Assembly: GCA_037442205.1 (NCBI GenBank)
Contig: JBBIQS010000014.1
Location: forward strand, 39,243 to 103,242
Reading direction: 5' to 3'
Source of the DNA: JBBIQS01 sp037442205
GTDB taxonomy: Bacteria > Myxococcota > Myxococcia > Myxococcales > UBA5297
DNA length: 64,000 bases
Shown here: positions 18,458 to 27,435 of the stretch, in pieces
Layout of the letters: each line of letters begins with the position of its first letter
How positions within the stretch are numbered: position 1 is the stretch's first letter
Position numbers and translations under genes: made by a program
The notes under the pieces: model-generated
The model's database searches: none
The model's input: the letters and a program-made list of their open reading frames with translations, nothing else
Told to the model about the DNA's origin: nothing

Positions 18458-18487
18458 CCGGCCCCGCCCCTCGCTCGGGGAGGCCGG
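18458..18487 (+). terminator. Possible terminator downstream of mazG
   Basis: CCGGCC (18458-18463) pairs with GGCCGG (18482-18487) and CCCC (18467-18470) with GGGG (18477-18480). TTTT follows at 18493-18496. An imperfect but stable hairpin, about 83 bases after the mazG stop. Confidence 0.4.
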
Positions 18488-18880
18488 CGGTCGTTTTGCT
18501 GAAATCCGCAGCAAATCGCAACCGCCCGATTCTGCGACGCTTTTTGGACTGCTGCGAGGAGTTCACCCGCGGACAGAGCGCCGGGAGGGCGCCGCGGCGC
18601 CCGGCGGCGAGTTTTCCCCTTTCGGCGGCCCTTGCGCCGCCCGCGCGGCCGGGGTCATTGGACCCCCAAGGTTGACTGGCTGACTCATTCGCCTATCTGA
18701 GGGCGCCGAGTGTCGACCTGCCAACGGTGCCAGAATCGGCGGTCGAACGACCCGTTCAAATCCTCGTTCTAGGCTTCACGATTTTGAAGGCCGGATCGGT
18801 CTCGGCGCGGCGATGGCGGCGCGGCCGCGGTCGTCGATGGCGGGCTGGCGCCCAGAGCCTCCGCCGCTCGGCGATGCAGC
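18488..18880. other. Non-coding stretch before rpsT
   Basis: No convincing gene. Short open frames here lack ribosome binding sites and family-like sequence. A GTTCAAATCC at 18754-18763 resembles a tRNA T-loop, but no flanking stem or cloverleaf can be drawn. A weak promoter-like pair (TTGACT, 16 bases, TATCTG) is at 18672-18699. The stretch may belong to the DnaA-box region or be a long leader of rpsT. Confidence 0.4.
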
Positions 18881-18910
18881 TTGACAGCCCGCCCGACAAG
18901 CTGCTACGAA
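18881..18910 (+). promoter_or_regulatory. Candidate promoter for rpsT
   Basis: Consensus TTGACA at 18881-18886, 18 bases, then TACGAA at 18905-18910. It would give a leader of about 50 bases before the rpsT GTG. Weak -10. Confidence 0.5.
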
Positions 18911-18967
18911 GCGCGCCCCTATCGCGCTGTATTCAGCGAGAAGTTACGAAGCTTTTGGAGGTTTGAA

Positions 18968-19231
18968 GTGGCCAACATCAAGTCCGCCGAGAAGCGCCAT
19001 CGCCAGAGCCTGAAGCGCAAGGCTCGCAACCTGCACTGGCGCTCCAGCGTCAAGACCGCCCTCAAGAAGGCGCGCGCTGCCGTCTCCGCCAAGGACCCCA
19101 ACGCCAAGAAGCTGGTGGTCGACGCCGAGAAGATGCTGAAGAAGGCGGCGTCCAAGGGCGTCATCCACGCCCGCAACGCCTCGCGGCACGTGGCCCGCAT
19201 GGCCAAGGCGCTGGCCCCGGCTGCCAAGTAG
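18968..19231 (+). CDS. rpsT: 30S ribosomal protein S20
   Basis: 87 aa, very basic. The start is GTG at 18968, giving M/V-ANIKSAEKRHRQSLKRKARN, the family N-terminus; GGAGG is 7 bases upstream. The frame extends further back but without S20 sequence. The tail GVIHARNASRHVARMAKAL is typical. S20 binds 16S rRNA early in 30S assembly. The gene stands alone, convergent with lptE. Confidence 0.97.
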   Translation: MANIKSAEKRHRQSLKRKARNLHWRSSVKTALKKARAAVSAKDPNAKKLVVDAEKMLKKAASKGVIHARNASRHVARMAKALAPAAK

Positions 19232-19288
19232 TCCCTCCGCGGGCTCTGCCCTCTGATTGACGGGCCGAGCTCGCGGCGAGCTGCGCCA

Positions 19289-19310
19289 AGGGGCGGATTC
19301 CTCCGCCCCT
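19289..19310. terminator. Bidirectional hairpin between rpsT and lptE
   Basis: A perfect 9-bp stem (AGGGGCGGA/TCCGCCCCT) with loop TTCC, overlapping the lptE stop codon. It lies 58 bases after the rpsT stop. No T-run. Confidence 0.55.
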
Positions 19311-19974
19311 AATATCCGCTGGAAAGGCTCTCGTAGGCTTGCCGCATCAGATCTGCGGCGAGGCGGCGAAGGGCTGTCCGGCGGTTGCCCTCTGCCTCCA
19401 GAATCGTGCTCCCGGGCAGGAAGTCCTCCTGGCCGGAGACGGCGATCTCCTTGAGCGTCTGGCCGGCGCGGACCAACCGCACCTTGGCGGTGGCCAGCAA
19501 GCGGTAGCTGGCCACCTGGCCGCCCCCGGTGAGCCCAGGCGGCGTGACGAACAGCGCCTGGCCTCCGGCCAGCGAGACCAACTCTCCCTCCAGCCTGGCA
19601 TCGCTGGCCGCCTCCCCTTCCCGGCCGGCCCGCGACAGCTCCCCGCGCATCGCCGCGGTGAAGAGCGCCTCCGCCCCCGCCTCCGGGGTGCGGTTCTGGA
19701 ACATCGGCACGTAGGCGGTGCGCACTCCCCCCGGCAGCTCGCCGCCCCGGGCCGTGAAGCGATAGCCGCAGGCGCTGGCGAGCACCGCCGCCGCCAGCAG
19801 GCCGAGCTTCCACAACCTTCCCAGCCTCGGGCTCCGGGCCGAGGACCGCTCACCGGACGCCGACCCGGTCGCACCGAGCGGAGCGCCAGCGGAGTCGAGG
19901 GGCCCCCGACTCCGGGCCCGCCGCGCACGCCCTACGCTCGGGCTGACCGGTTCTCGCGGCGCGAAGTGAGCCAT
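19309..19974 (-). CDS. lptE: LPS-assembly lipoprotein LptE
   Basis: Outer-membrane lipoprotein that plugs the LptD barrel during LPS export. Up to 221 aa. The signal helix and lipobox read LLAAAVLASACGYRF, the CGYxF start of mature LptE; later GVRTAYVPMFQNRT is the conserved first strand. The ATG at 19974 overlaps the leuS stop (TGATG), but it would add a 50-residue Arg-rich leader before the signal peptide. A TTG just before WKLGLLAAAV, with GAGG upstream, may be the true start. The leuS-lptE pairing is common in deltaproteobacteria, often with holA next. Confidence 0.85.
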   Translation of the reverse strand: MAHFAPREPVSPSVGRARRARSRGPLDSAGAPLGATGSASGERSSARSPRLGRLWKLGLLAAAVLASACGYRFTARGGELPGGVRTAYVPMFQNRTPEAGAEALFTAAMRGELSRAGREGEAASDARLEGELVSLAGGQALFVTPPGLTGGGQVASYRLLATAKVRLVRAGQTLKEIAVSGQEDFLPGSTILEAEGNRRTALRRLAADLMRQAYESLSSGY

Positions 19975-22463
19975 CAGCCGGCGACCACGAAGTTGACCAG
20001 CCGCTTGGGGACGAAGACCACCCTCTTGATCGCCTTGCCCGCCAGGTGTGGGGCCACCGCGCCGTCCTTCTCGGCCATCGCCTTGACCTCGGCCTCGCCG
20101 GCCTCGACCGCGCACTGGATCTGCCCGCGCAGCTTGCCGTTGACCTGCACCGCGTAGGTCACCGAATCCTCGGCGGCCAGCACGGGATCGAAGGCCGGCC
20201 AGCTGCGGGCCTGCAGGCTCTGCGTCGCGCCGTAATCGGCGGCGATCTCCTCGCACAGGTGCGGGGCGAACGGCGAGAGCATGAAGGCGATCAGCCGCAC
20301 CGCCTCGGCCATGGCCGCCTTCTCCGCCTTGTCGGCCGAGGGAGCCATCGGGGTGAGGAAGTTCACCAGCTCCATCACCCGGGCGATGGCGGTATTGAAG
20401 CCCAGCCGCTCCAGGTCCTCGGTGACGCGCATGAGCGCCTTGTGCGAGGCCTTGCGGATGGCCAGGGCGTTGCCGGTCTCGCCGCCGGCGGGCACGCCCT
20501 CGCTGGCGCAGTCGCGCTGGGCGTAGGCCAGCCGCCAGACGCGGCCCAGGAAGCGGCTGCAGCCCTCGACCTGCTCGTCGGACCAGTCGATGTCCTTCTC
20601 AGGCGGGCCGGCGAACATCACGAAGGTGCGGGCGGCGTCGGCGCCGAAGCGGGCCACGATGTCGCTGGGCGAGACCACGTTGCCCCAGCGCTTGGACATC
20701 TTGCGGCCGTCGGGGCCGTTGACGATGCCCTGGGTCACCAGCTTCTTCACCGGCTCGTCCACGCTCACCAGCCCCAGCTGCTTCATCACCAGGGTCCAGA
20801 AGCGGAAGTAGAGCAGGTGCATCACCGCGTGCTCGGGGCCGCCGACGTAGACGTCCACCGGCAGCATCCGCTTGGCCTCCGCCGGATCGACCGGGAGCTT
20901 GGCGTCCTTGGGCGACAGGAAGCGGGCGAAGTACCAGCTGGAGTCGACGAAGGTGTCCATCGTCTCCGCCTCGCGGCGCGCCGGGCCGCCGCACTTCGGG
21001 CAGGTGGTGTTGATGAACTCCGGCACCTTGGCCAGCGGCGGCTCGCCGCGGCCGGTGAGCACCTTGGCCACGTCGATCCGCGGCAGAGTCACCGGCAACT
21101 GCTCGAGGGGGACCGAGATCCCTTCGTGGTTGGGGTCGCACTTCTCGCAGTAGACGATAGGGATCGGCGTGCCCCAGTAGCGCTGGCGGGAGAAGCCCCA
21201 GTCGCGCTGGCGGAAGGTCACCGCCGAGCCGCCCAGCCCCTTCTGCTTGAGCGCGGCGCACACCTTGCGGCGCCCCTCCTCGCTGGAAAGGCCAGTGAAA
21301 TCGCCGGAGTCGAACATCACCCCGTCCTCGGTCGAGGCGGCGGCCAGGCCCTGGGAGGCGAGCTTGTCGCCCTCCTTGGGCTGGATCACGACCTTGATCG
21401 GCAGGCCGTACTTCTTGGCGAACTCGAAGTCGCGCTGGTCGTGGGCGGGCACGCTCATCACCGCCCCGGTGCCGTAGTCGCTGACCACGAAGTTGGCCGC
21501 CCACACCGGCACCTTCTGCCCGGTGAACGGGTGGATGGCGTAGGCCCCGGTGAAGACGCCCTCCTTCTCCGGCTCCTCGTCCTTCTTCTGCGCGGCGGCC
21601 TTCTTCTCCTGGTCGGCGGCGAAGGCCTTGACCTGCTCGGCGGTCTTGGCGTTGACCAGCTTGGACATCAGCGAATGGTCGGGCGCCACCACCACGTAGC
21701 TGACGCCGAAGAGGGTGTCGGCGCGGGTGGTGAACACGGTCAGGGCAGCGTCGGCGCCGTCGATCTTGAAGACGATCTCCGCGCCCTCGGACTTGCCGAT
21801 CCAGTTGCGCTGCATCGAGGTGATGCGCTCCGGCCACTCGGTGAGCTGGTCGATCTGCTGCAGGAGCTGCTCGGAGTAGGCGGTGATCTTGAACGCCCAT
21901 TCCGGCATCCGCTTGACCACCACCTGGTCGCCGCTGCGCTCGCAGGCGCCGTCCTTGACCTGCTCGTTGGCGATCACCGTGGCGCAGCCCGGGCACCAGT
22001 TGACCCGGCTCATCCGCCGGTAGACCAGCCCCAGCTCGCGCATCTTCAGGAAGAACCACTGGTTCCAGCGGTAGTACTCGGGATCCGAGGTGTTGATCTC
22101 GCGCTCCCAGTCGTAGCTGTAGCCGACCGAGAGCATCTCGGCCTTGAACTGGGCGACGTTCTCGCGGGTGCGGTCGGCGGGGTGGCGCTGATCCTTGATG
22201 GCGGCGTTCTCCGCCGGCAGCCCCAGCGCGTCCCAGCCCATCGGGTGCAGCACGTCGTAGCCCTTGGTACGGAAGTAGCGCGCCAGCACGTCGCCGATCA
22301 GGTAGTTGCGCACGTGCCCCATGTGCATCTTGCCCGAGGGGTACGGGAACATCTCCAGCACGTAGCGCTTCTCGCCATTCCCCTTGAGCTTGAACAGGCC
22401 CTCTTGCTGCCAGCGCTGCTGCCACTTGGGCTCGATGGCTTTGGGGTCGTAGCGTTCCTGCAC
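19974..22463 (-). CDS. leuS: Leucyl-tRNA synthetase
   Basis: Class I synthetase charging tRNA-Leu. 829 aa, near the usual size. The HIGH motif is HMGH in FPYPSGKMHMGHVRNY; KMSKRWGNVVSP is the KMSKS motif. The editing domain is present (TVFTTRADTLFGVSYVVVAPDH). Cysteine pairs NWCPGC and TTCPKCGG are likely zinc sites. The start is GTG at 22463 (V-QERYDPKAIEPKWQ), with AAGGAG 8 bases upstream; in-frame codons further upstream lack family sequence. Linked to lptE by overlapping stop and start. Confidence 0.97.
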   Translation of the reverse strand: MQERYDPKAIEPKWQQRWQQEGLFKLKGNGEKRYVLEMFPYPSGKMHMGHVRNYLIGDVLARYFRTKGYDVLHPMGWDALGLPAENAAIKDQRHPADRTRENVAQFKAEMLSVGYSYDWEREINTSDPEYYRWNQWFFLKMRELGLVYRRMSRVNWCPGCATVIANEQVKDGACERSGDQVVVKRMPEWAFKITAYSEQLLQQIDQLTEWPERITSMQRNWIGKSEGAEIVFKIDGADAALTVFTTRADTLFGVSYVVVAPDHSLMSKLVNAKTAEQVKAFAADQEKKAAAQKKDEEPEKEGVFTGAYAIHPFTGQKVPVWAANFVVSDYGTGAVMSVPAHDQRDFEFAKKYGLPIKVVIQPKEGDKLASQGLAAASTEDGVMFDSGDFTGLSSEEGRRKVCAALKQKGLGGSAVTFRQRDWGFSRQRYWGTPIPIVYCEKCDPNHEGISVPLEQLPVTLPRIDVAKVLTGRGEPPLAKVPEFINTTCPKCGGPARREAETMDTFVDSSWYFARFLSPKDAKLPVDPAEAKRMLPVDVYVGGPEHAVMHLLYFRFWTLVMKQLGLVSVDEPVKKLVTQGIVNGPDGRKMSKRWGNVVSPSDIVARFGADAARTFVMFAGPPEKDIDWSDEQVEGCSRFLGRVWRLAYAQRDCASEGVPAGGETGNALAIRKASHKALMRVTEDLERLGFNTAIARVMELVNFLTPMAPSADKAEKAAMAEAVRLIAFMLSPFAPHLCEEIAADYGATQSLQARSWPAFDPVLAAEDSVTYAVQVNGKLRGQIQCAVEAGEAEVKAMAEKDGAVAPHLAGKAIKRVVFVPKRLVNFVVAG

Positions 22464-22532
22464 GGTCGATCTCCTTGGCGGGCGCTCTTTCGGCTGCGCG
22501 CTCGCCCGGTAGCGGATGAAAAGAAGCCAACA

Positions 22533-22562
22533 CTTATAGGGCTTTGCCCCTCGGGACGGCAA
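22533..22562 (-). promoter_or_regulatory. Candidate promoter for leuS
   Basis: On the minus strand: TTGCCG, 18 bases, TATAAG. It would give a leader of about 60 bases. No T-box or other tRNA-sensing structure was seen. Confidence 0.45.
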
Positions 22563-22724
22563 CGGCGAAGCGCCGGGCCGGGCCGAAAAAACACGACTCG
22601 CTGCGGGGGGCGCCGAGGGCGCGGCTGATCGGCGGGAAACAGCTCGAGCGGTTGGCCTCGCCCACAGCCGGCGGGAGAGCGAATGCGCGGCCGGCGGAGG
22701 CCGCGCCGAGGCCTCAGCGACCGG

Positions 22725-23564
22725 TCAGCGCCAGCGGCGAGCCACCTGCTCGAGCCGTGTCGAGACCGACAGGCACAGCTGCAGCAGCCCCTGCTGCGTC
22801 ACCCCCAGTCTGCTCGGCGCCTCGGGGCTGGACTGCGGCTGGTCCCCCTTCTCCGGCGCGCAGACCTGCGCCACCTGGTGCGCCAGGTGGACGACTTCGC
22901 AGAGCGTGTCGTCGGGTGGCGGCTGGAGATGGAACTGCACCGCCCGGGCGATCGAGGGAGCCAGGCCCCAGCCGCGCACGATCACCGCCCCGAGGTCGGC
23001 GTGGTGATCGAAGAGCATCGCCACCTCCGACTCCAGCTTCGCCAGCGCCTGTGGGGTTTCGGCCTGCTGCAGCAGCGCGCCCATCTGCTGCGAGAAGAAG
23101 CGCAGCAGCGCCAGCTTGCCCACGTCGTGCAGCAGCGCCGCGGTCGCCGCCTCGCGGGGCACCTCGAGGGCAGTGAAGCGGTGCAGCCCCTCGACCGCCA
23201 GCGCCGCCGCCACCGAGTGGCGCCACAGCTGGCGCTCCTGCGCTTCCATCTCCGAGGCGTCGGGCTGGTTCTGCGAGCGCTGGGTCACCCGGGTAGCCAT
23301 CGCCACCAGCTCGTCCATCCCCAGCGCCGCCACCGCGTCGGCTACGGTGCGCACCGAGCTGCGCTCGGCGTCGGAGGCGGCGTTTGCCGCCCGCAGCAGC
23401 TGCGCGGTCAGCGCCTGGTCGAATGAGACCGCCTCCAGCAGATCGCCCAGCGCCAGATCCTTCTGAGCCAACAGCGCGCTCAACCTCGAGGCGGTTACCG
23501 GAAACGGCGCCAGCCGATGCGCCTGATTGAAGATCTGCGTCAGCTCAATCACGCGTTCCTCCAT
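22725..23564 (-). CDS. HDOD domain protein
   Basis: 279 aa from MEERVIELTQIFNQ; the frame is open 67 codons upstream with low-complexity sequence, so the shorter form is preferred although its ribosome site is weak. A single HDOD domain (about 15-220) includes LLHDVGKLALLRFF and MLFDHHADLGAVIVRGWGLA. HDOD proteins are non-enzymatic or poorly enzymatic HD relatives in signalling. There is no attached GGDEF, EAL or receiver domain, so partners are unknown. Neighbours do not help. Confidence 0.83.
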   Translation of the reverse strand: MEERVIELTQIFNQAHRLAPFPVTASRLSALLAQKDLALGDLLEAVSFDQALTAQLLRAANAASDAERSSVRTVADAVAALGMDELVAMATRVTQRSQNQPDASEMEAQERQLWRHSVAAALAVEGLHRFTALEVPREAATAALLHDVGKLALLRFFSQQMGALLQQAETPQALAKLESEVAMLFDHHADLGAVIVRGWGLAPSIARAVQFHLQPPPDDTLCEVVHLAHQVAQVCAPEKGDQPQSSPEAPSRLGVTQQGLLQLCLSVSTRLEQVARRWR

Positions 23565-23951
23565 TCGCTCTCGGCTTTGCCCCTCTATCCCGTTCTCGCT
23601 CTCCGCTCCTGGTGCTGCCCCCAGTGAAATTCTCAGGAAAGACGAGCAAATCCGGTGCCGCGCCGCCCCCGAGGGGGTCCGACTGCTTCCCGTGGGTCGC
23701 TTCGACCCCTGGGCCGGCCACAGCGGGCTCGGGAGCGCCAGAGAGTGGGGATCGCAGGCCCGCATGGCAAGGCACCCGTGGCCCTCGACGAATCGGGTTC
23801 ATCCAGTGTTCCCGGACACTTGGCCGACCCTCTCCCGGCCTAGGGAGCGCGCCCATCCCGGGCCGTGGAGCCCGCTCCCGCAGGCGGACCCCCCTGACGG
23901 GACCGGGGTCGCGGCGGCCTCCGGGGTTAAATTCCACCCGGCCGCGGAGTG
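23565..23951. other. Intergenic stretch without a recognisable gene
   Basis: About 390 bases between the HDOD gene and the MEMO-AMMECR1 gene, both on the minus strand. Frames remain open by GC bias only. No tRNA, riboswitch or strong hairpin was recognised; it presumably carries the promoter of the HDOD gene. Confidence 0.4.
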
Positions 23952-25397
23952 CTAGTCGCCGAGGTGTTGAGTGGCGTAGGTCTGGAAGCTGGCCTCGGCG
24001 CCCTGCCAGCAGTCGGCGGGCGAGCCCTGCTTGCGGCAGAGGTGGCCGAGGAACTCGACCGGCTCGGGGACCTCGTCCCAGACCTCGGGGAGGAAGGTGG
24101 AGCGGCGGCCGCGGAAGTCGAGGATCAGCCCCGGCTTGAGCCTGGCCAGCGTCGCCGGGAGCGCGGCGCGGTCGGGGGCGGCCAGCGGCCGGGGAGCGTC
24201 GAGCACCGAGAGGGTCAGCGCGATGGCCGGCAGCTCCTCGGCAGCGACCGGCGAGAAGCGGGAGTCGTCGACGGCGGCGTGGGAGGCGTTGCGGGCCACG
24301 TCCAGGGCCAAGGGTTGGTGGGCCTCGAGCGAGCCGATGCAGCCGCGCAGCTTGCCGTCCTTGTGCAGGGTGACGAAGGCCCCGCGCTCGACGGCGAGGC
24401 GAGGAAAGCGCGCCACCAGCTCCGGCTCCGGCTCGAGCGCGCGGTCCTGGCGCACCCGCGCCTCGAGCGAGCGACGAGCCAGAGCGAGCAGAGCCTGGCT
24501 CTCGTCTTTCGAAAGCTGGAAGCGATCCTCGTAGACCAGCGCGCCGTAGCCGACGACCTTGGAGCGCTCGCCGCCGGTGTCGCCGGAGTTGGCATACCGC
24601 AGCAGCCGCGGGGTCTGGCCCAGGCGTGCCGCCAGCTCGGTCATGATCAGCAGCACCTGGGTGCCGTCGGTCTGGCAGCGGCCGACCTGCTCCATGTCCA
24701 TCGATTCCAGCGCCTCGAGGCAGGCCCGGTCGAGGCCGGTGGCTTCGGCGTAGGGATGGCCGTGGGAGAGGTCGACGCTGACCACGAAGCGGGTCGAGGG
24801 CCCGGCCAGCCTGGCCAGCTCGTCGACGGCAGCGGAGATCTGCGAGCGGTCGACGCGGCCGACGATCAGCGGGACGATCTCGAAGGGCCTGCCGTTGATC
24901 TGCTGCAGGAAGGGCAGCTCGATCTCGATCATGTGGAGCGCGTGGGCCGCTGGCGCCTCGATGAACAGAGGCTTCTTGAAGAGCTCCTGCGTCGCCTTGG
25001 CCACCGGCACCTCCATTCCCGGCAGCTGGTAATGGGTGGCGCGGTCGGGGCTCAAGCCGGTGAAGTCGACCTCGCTCTCGTGGTTGGCGGCCAGGACCAC
25101 CACCCGATCGAAGCCCGGCGCGAGCTGCTGGAAGGCCTCGGCGGCGATCGCCCCGCTGTACTCGAGCCCGGCGTGCGGAACCAGCACCAGCTGGACCTTC
25201 TCCTCGACCACCCGGCGCGCACCCCGCAGCAGGTGCTGCACCACCGCCCGCAGCTCGAAGGCGTCGCCCGGATAGAAGCGCCCCGCGGCTGCCGACGGGC
25301 GCACCTTCTTCTCTGCCGCCGGCTTGTGGCAGGCGAGCAGTGCGGCCAACAACGCGAATGGCGCGAGGGCGCTTCGGCTCATGCCCAGGGCTCCCAT
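23952..25397 (-). CDS. Lipid-anchored MEMO1-AMMECR1 fusion protein
   Basis: 481 aa. An N-terminal lipoprotein signal (LLAALLAC, Cys23) is followed by a MEMO domain (about 33-300: AAAGRFYPGD, VLVPHAGLEYSG with His75, ANHESE with His106, SVDLSHGH with His212, and Cys241). A C-terminal AMMECR1 domain follows (about 300-481) with the diagnostic LRGCIG at 350-355 and a VWDEVPEPVEFLGHLCRKQG end. MEMO and AMMECR1 are partners of a radical-SAM protein in the AmmeMemoRadiSam system, but no such gene is adjacent. The lipobox would place it in the envelope, unlike cytosolic relatives. An ATG 5 codons in is an alternative start. Confidence 0.85.
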   Translation of the reverse strand: MGALGMSRSALAPFALLAALLACHKPAAEKKVRPSAAAGRFYPGDAFELRAVVQHLLRGARRVVEEKVQLVLVPHAGLEYSGAIAAEAFQQLAPGFDRVVVLAANHESEVDFTGLSPDRATHYQLPGMEVPVAKATQELFKKPLFIEAPAAHALHMIEIELPFLQQINGRPFEIVPLIVGRVDRSQISAAVDELARLAGPSTRFVVSVDLSHGHPYAEATGLDRACLEALESMDMEQVGRCQTDGTQVLLIMTELAARLGQTPRLLRYANSGDTGGERSKVVGYGALVYEDRFQLSKDESQALLALARRSLEARVRQDRALEPEPELVARFPRLAVERGAFVTLHKDGKLRGCIGSLEAHQPLALDVARNASHAAVDDSRFSPVAAEELPAIALTLSVLDAPRPLAAPDRAALPATLARLKPGLILDFRGRRSTFLPEVWDEVPEPVEFLGHLCRKQGSPADCWQGAEASFQTYATQHLGD

Positions 25398-25547
25398 CTG
25401 GTCGAGGGGCGAACTGGGTCATTCAACTCCGATCGCGGTGAATTCGCGAACGACTTCGTCGCCTCCGCCAATCCGGGGGCCCCGCCCTTCCTCCCCGCCT
25501 GGCCGGTGGTTACCTGACCGTGCGCTCTGGCAAGGAGGCGCCCTCCA

Positions 25548-26615
25548 GTGGATTCGACTCCGACCCCGCGACTGGCATCTCTCGGGCTTTCGCTGCCCGA
25601 GCACTACGCCGACCAGGCCTCGCTCACCGCCGCCTTCCGCCGCCACTGGCACGGCCGGCACTTCAACCTGGAGCGGCTGGAGCAGCTGCACCGCGCCACC
25701 CAGGTCGAGGGGCGCCACCTGGCGGTCCCGCCCGAGCGCTACCCCGAGCTCGACACCTTCGCCAAGCGCAACGACGTCTGGATCGAGGTGGCCGCCGACC
25801 AGGGCGAGCGGGCGCTGCGCCGCGCCCTGGACCAGGCCGGCCTCGAACCCAAGGAAATCGACCACCTCTTCTTCGCCACCATCAGCGGGCTGTCGGTCCC
25901 CAGCCTCGACGCCACCCTGGCCAACCGTCTGGGGATGCGCCCCGACCTGAAGCGCACCCCGCTGTTCGGCCTGGGCTGCGTCGCCGGCGCCGCGGCGCTG
26001 GCCCGGGCCACCGACTACCTGCGCGCCTATCCCGACGAGGTGGCGGCGGTGCTGTCGGTCGAGCTCTGCTCGCTGACCCTGCAGCACGACGACCTGTCCA
26101 TGGCCAACCTGGTCGCCACCGGCCTGTTCGGCGACGGGGCGGCAGCGGCGGTGCTGGTCGGGGCCAACCGCAGCGGGCGCGGCCCGCGGGTGCTGGCCAC
26201 CGACGCGGTCCAGTACCCGGACACCGAGTGGGTGATGGGCTGGAAGATCGGCGACGGCGGCTTCCAAGTGGTCCTCTCCGCCGAGGTGCCGAACATCGCC
26301 CGCGAGCACCTGCGCCAGGACGTCGACCGCTTCCTCTCCAAGAACCGCTTGAATCTCAAGGACATCCGCCACTTCATCTTCCACCCCGGCGGCCCCAAGG
26401 TGCTGGAGGCGATCGAGGAGGCGCTGGAGGTGACGCGCGACGCCCTCGCGCCAAGCTGGGAGGTGCTGCGCGCCAAGGGGAACCTCTCCTCGGCGACGGT
26501 GCTCTTCGTGCTCGAGCAGACGATGCGCTCCCGCGAGCCGCGCCCGGGCGAGCTGGGGATCCTGGGGGCGATGGGCCCGGGCTTCTGCTCCCAGCTGGTG
26601 CTGCTGCAATGGTGA
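25548..26615 (+). CDS. Type III polyketide synthase (alkylresorcinol/alkylpyrone synthase-like)
   Basis: 355 aa. Condenses an acyl starter with malonyl-CoA units and cyclises the product. Catalytic triad seen: Cys144 (FGLGCVAG), His279 (FIFHPGGPKVLEA) and Asn312 (KGNLSSATV). The ELCSLTLQ and PSLDATLANRLGM blocks separate it from FabH, which shares the triad. The start is GTG at 25548 with AAGGAGG 9 bases upstream. It is the first of five overlapping genes; the downstream ACP and acyl-AMP ligase suggest that its starter is a fatty acyl chain supplied on ACP rather than CoA. Product class (resorcinol, pyrone) cannot be told from sequence. Confidence 0.92.
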   Translation: MDSTPTPRLASLGLSLPEHYADQASLTAAFRRHWHGRHFNLERLEQLHRATQVEGRHLAVPPERYPELDTFAKRNDVWIEVAADQGERALRRALDQAGLEPKEIDHLFFATISGLSVPSLDATLANRLGMRPDLKRTPLFGLGCVAGAAALARATDYLRAYPDEVAAVLSVELCSLTLQHDDLSMANLVATGLFGDGAAAAVLVGANRSGRGPRVLATDAVQYPDTEWVMGWKIGDGGFQVVLSAEVPNIAREHLRQDVDRFLSKNRLNLKDIRHFIFHPGGPKVLEAIEEALEVTRDALAPSWEVLRAKGNLSSATVLFVLEQTMRSREPRPGELGILGAMGPGFCSQLVLLQW

Positions 26616-27178
26616 GCCCGCCGGTCTCGTCCATGGTGCTGCTGGGGCTCATCGCCTGCGAGCGGATGGCAGAGCTGGCAGTCTCCGCGCGCCACGCGCG
26701 GGTGCTGCGCTCGCTGGGGGCGGTCGAGGTCGGCCGGCGCCACTTCCCGTGGATGGTGGCGCTGCACGCCAGCTTCCTGCCGGCCTGCCTGGCCGAGATC
26801 GTGTTCCTGCAGCGCATCCCGCCGCCGCTGGTCTCGGCCCTCGCCTTGGCTGGGGTGGCGCTAGCCATCGGGCTGCGGTGGTGGGCGGTGTCCAGCCTGG
26901 GAATCCGCTGGACGGTGGGGATCCTGGTGCTGCCCGACACCCTGCCGCTGCGCCGCGGCCCGTACCGGTTCCTGCGCCATCCCAACTACCTGGCGGTGGC
27001 GCTGGAGATGCTGTCGGTGCCGCTGGCCGTTGGCGCCTGGTTCTGCGCCGCCGCCTACACCCTGGCCGACGCCGCGATGCTGGCGGTGCGCATCCGCGCC
27101 GAGGAGCGAGCGCTGGGCCAGCCCTGGCAGCGCGAGTTCGCCGGCGTCCCCCGCCTGCTGCCGAGGTTGAGCCGATGA
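26609..27178 (+). CDS. ICMT-like membrane methyltransferase
   Basis: 189 aa integral membrane protein with about five hydrophobic segments. The isoprenylcysteine carboxyl methyltransferase signature is at the C-terminal half: GPYRFLRHPNYLAV (R123-Y127) and later EERAL (165-169), which bind SAM. Members of this family sit beside type III polyketide synthases (BpsB of Bacillus, SrsB of Streptomyces) and O-methylate their products; that role is inferred here. The ATG overlaps the end of the synthase gene by 7 bases; a GTG one codon later is possible. Confidence 0.87.
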   Translation: MVSPPVSSMVLLGLIACERMAELAVSARHARVLRSLGAVEVGRRHFPWMVALHASFLPACLAEIVFLQRIPPPLVSALALAGVALAIGLRWWAVSSLGIRWTVGILVLPDTLPLRRGPYRFLRHPNYLAVALEMLSVPLAVGAWFCAAAYTLADAAMLAVRIRAEERALGQPWQREFAGVPRLLPRLSR

Positions 27179-27435
27179 CAGCTCGCGACGCCGAAATCCT
27201 CAACGAGATCAGGCGGGTGTGGGCCGAGGAGCTGCACCAGTCCGGCCCGCTGGAGCTGGATGCCGACCTGATCACCGATCTGCAGCTCGACTCGCTCTCC
27301 CTGCTGACCCTGGTGGTCAGCCTGGAGGATCGCTTTCAGCTCGCCCTGCGCGAGCAGGACGCGCCGGGGATCCAGACCGTGGGGGATCTGGTGGCGCTGG
27401 TGGCCCGGCGGCTGGCGGAAGGACGGACGGCATGA
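27175..27435 (+). CDS. Dedicated acyl carrier protein
   Basis: 86 aa with the phosphopantetheine serine at Ser40 in LQLDSLSLLTLVV. It overlaps the methyltransferase gene before it and the ligase gene after it by 4 bases each. It differs clearly from the fatty-acid ACP at 7732-7974. Next to a fatty acyl-AMP ligase, its natural role is to receive the activated acyl chain and pass it to the type III synthase. That transfer is inference. Confidence 0.9.
   Translation: MTARDAEILNEIRRVWAEELHQSGPLELDADLITDLQLDSLSLLTLVVSLEDRFQLALREQDAPGIQTVGDLVALVARRLAEGRTA

Noticed and set aside
18740..18790. tRNA-like T-loop GTTCAAATCC at 18754-18763
   Set aside because: Neither a 5-bp T-stem nor an acceptor stem can be drawn around it.
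25548..26615. FabH (KAS III) as an alternative call for the type III PKS
   Set aside because: FabH shares the Cys-His-Asn triad, but ELCSLTLQ, HPGGPKVLEA and the partner methyltransferase, ACP and flavoprotein support a type III PKS.
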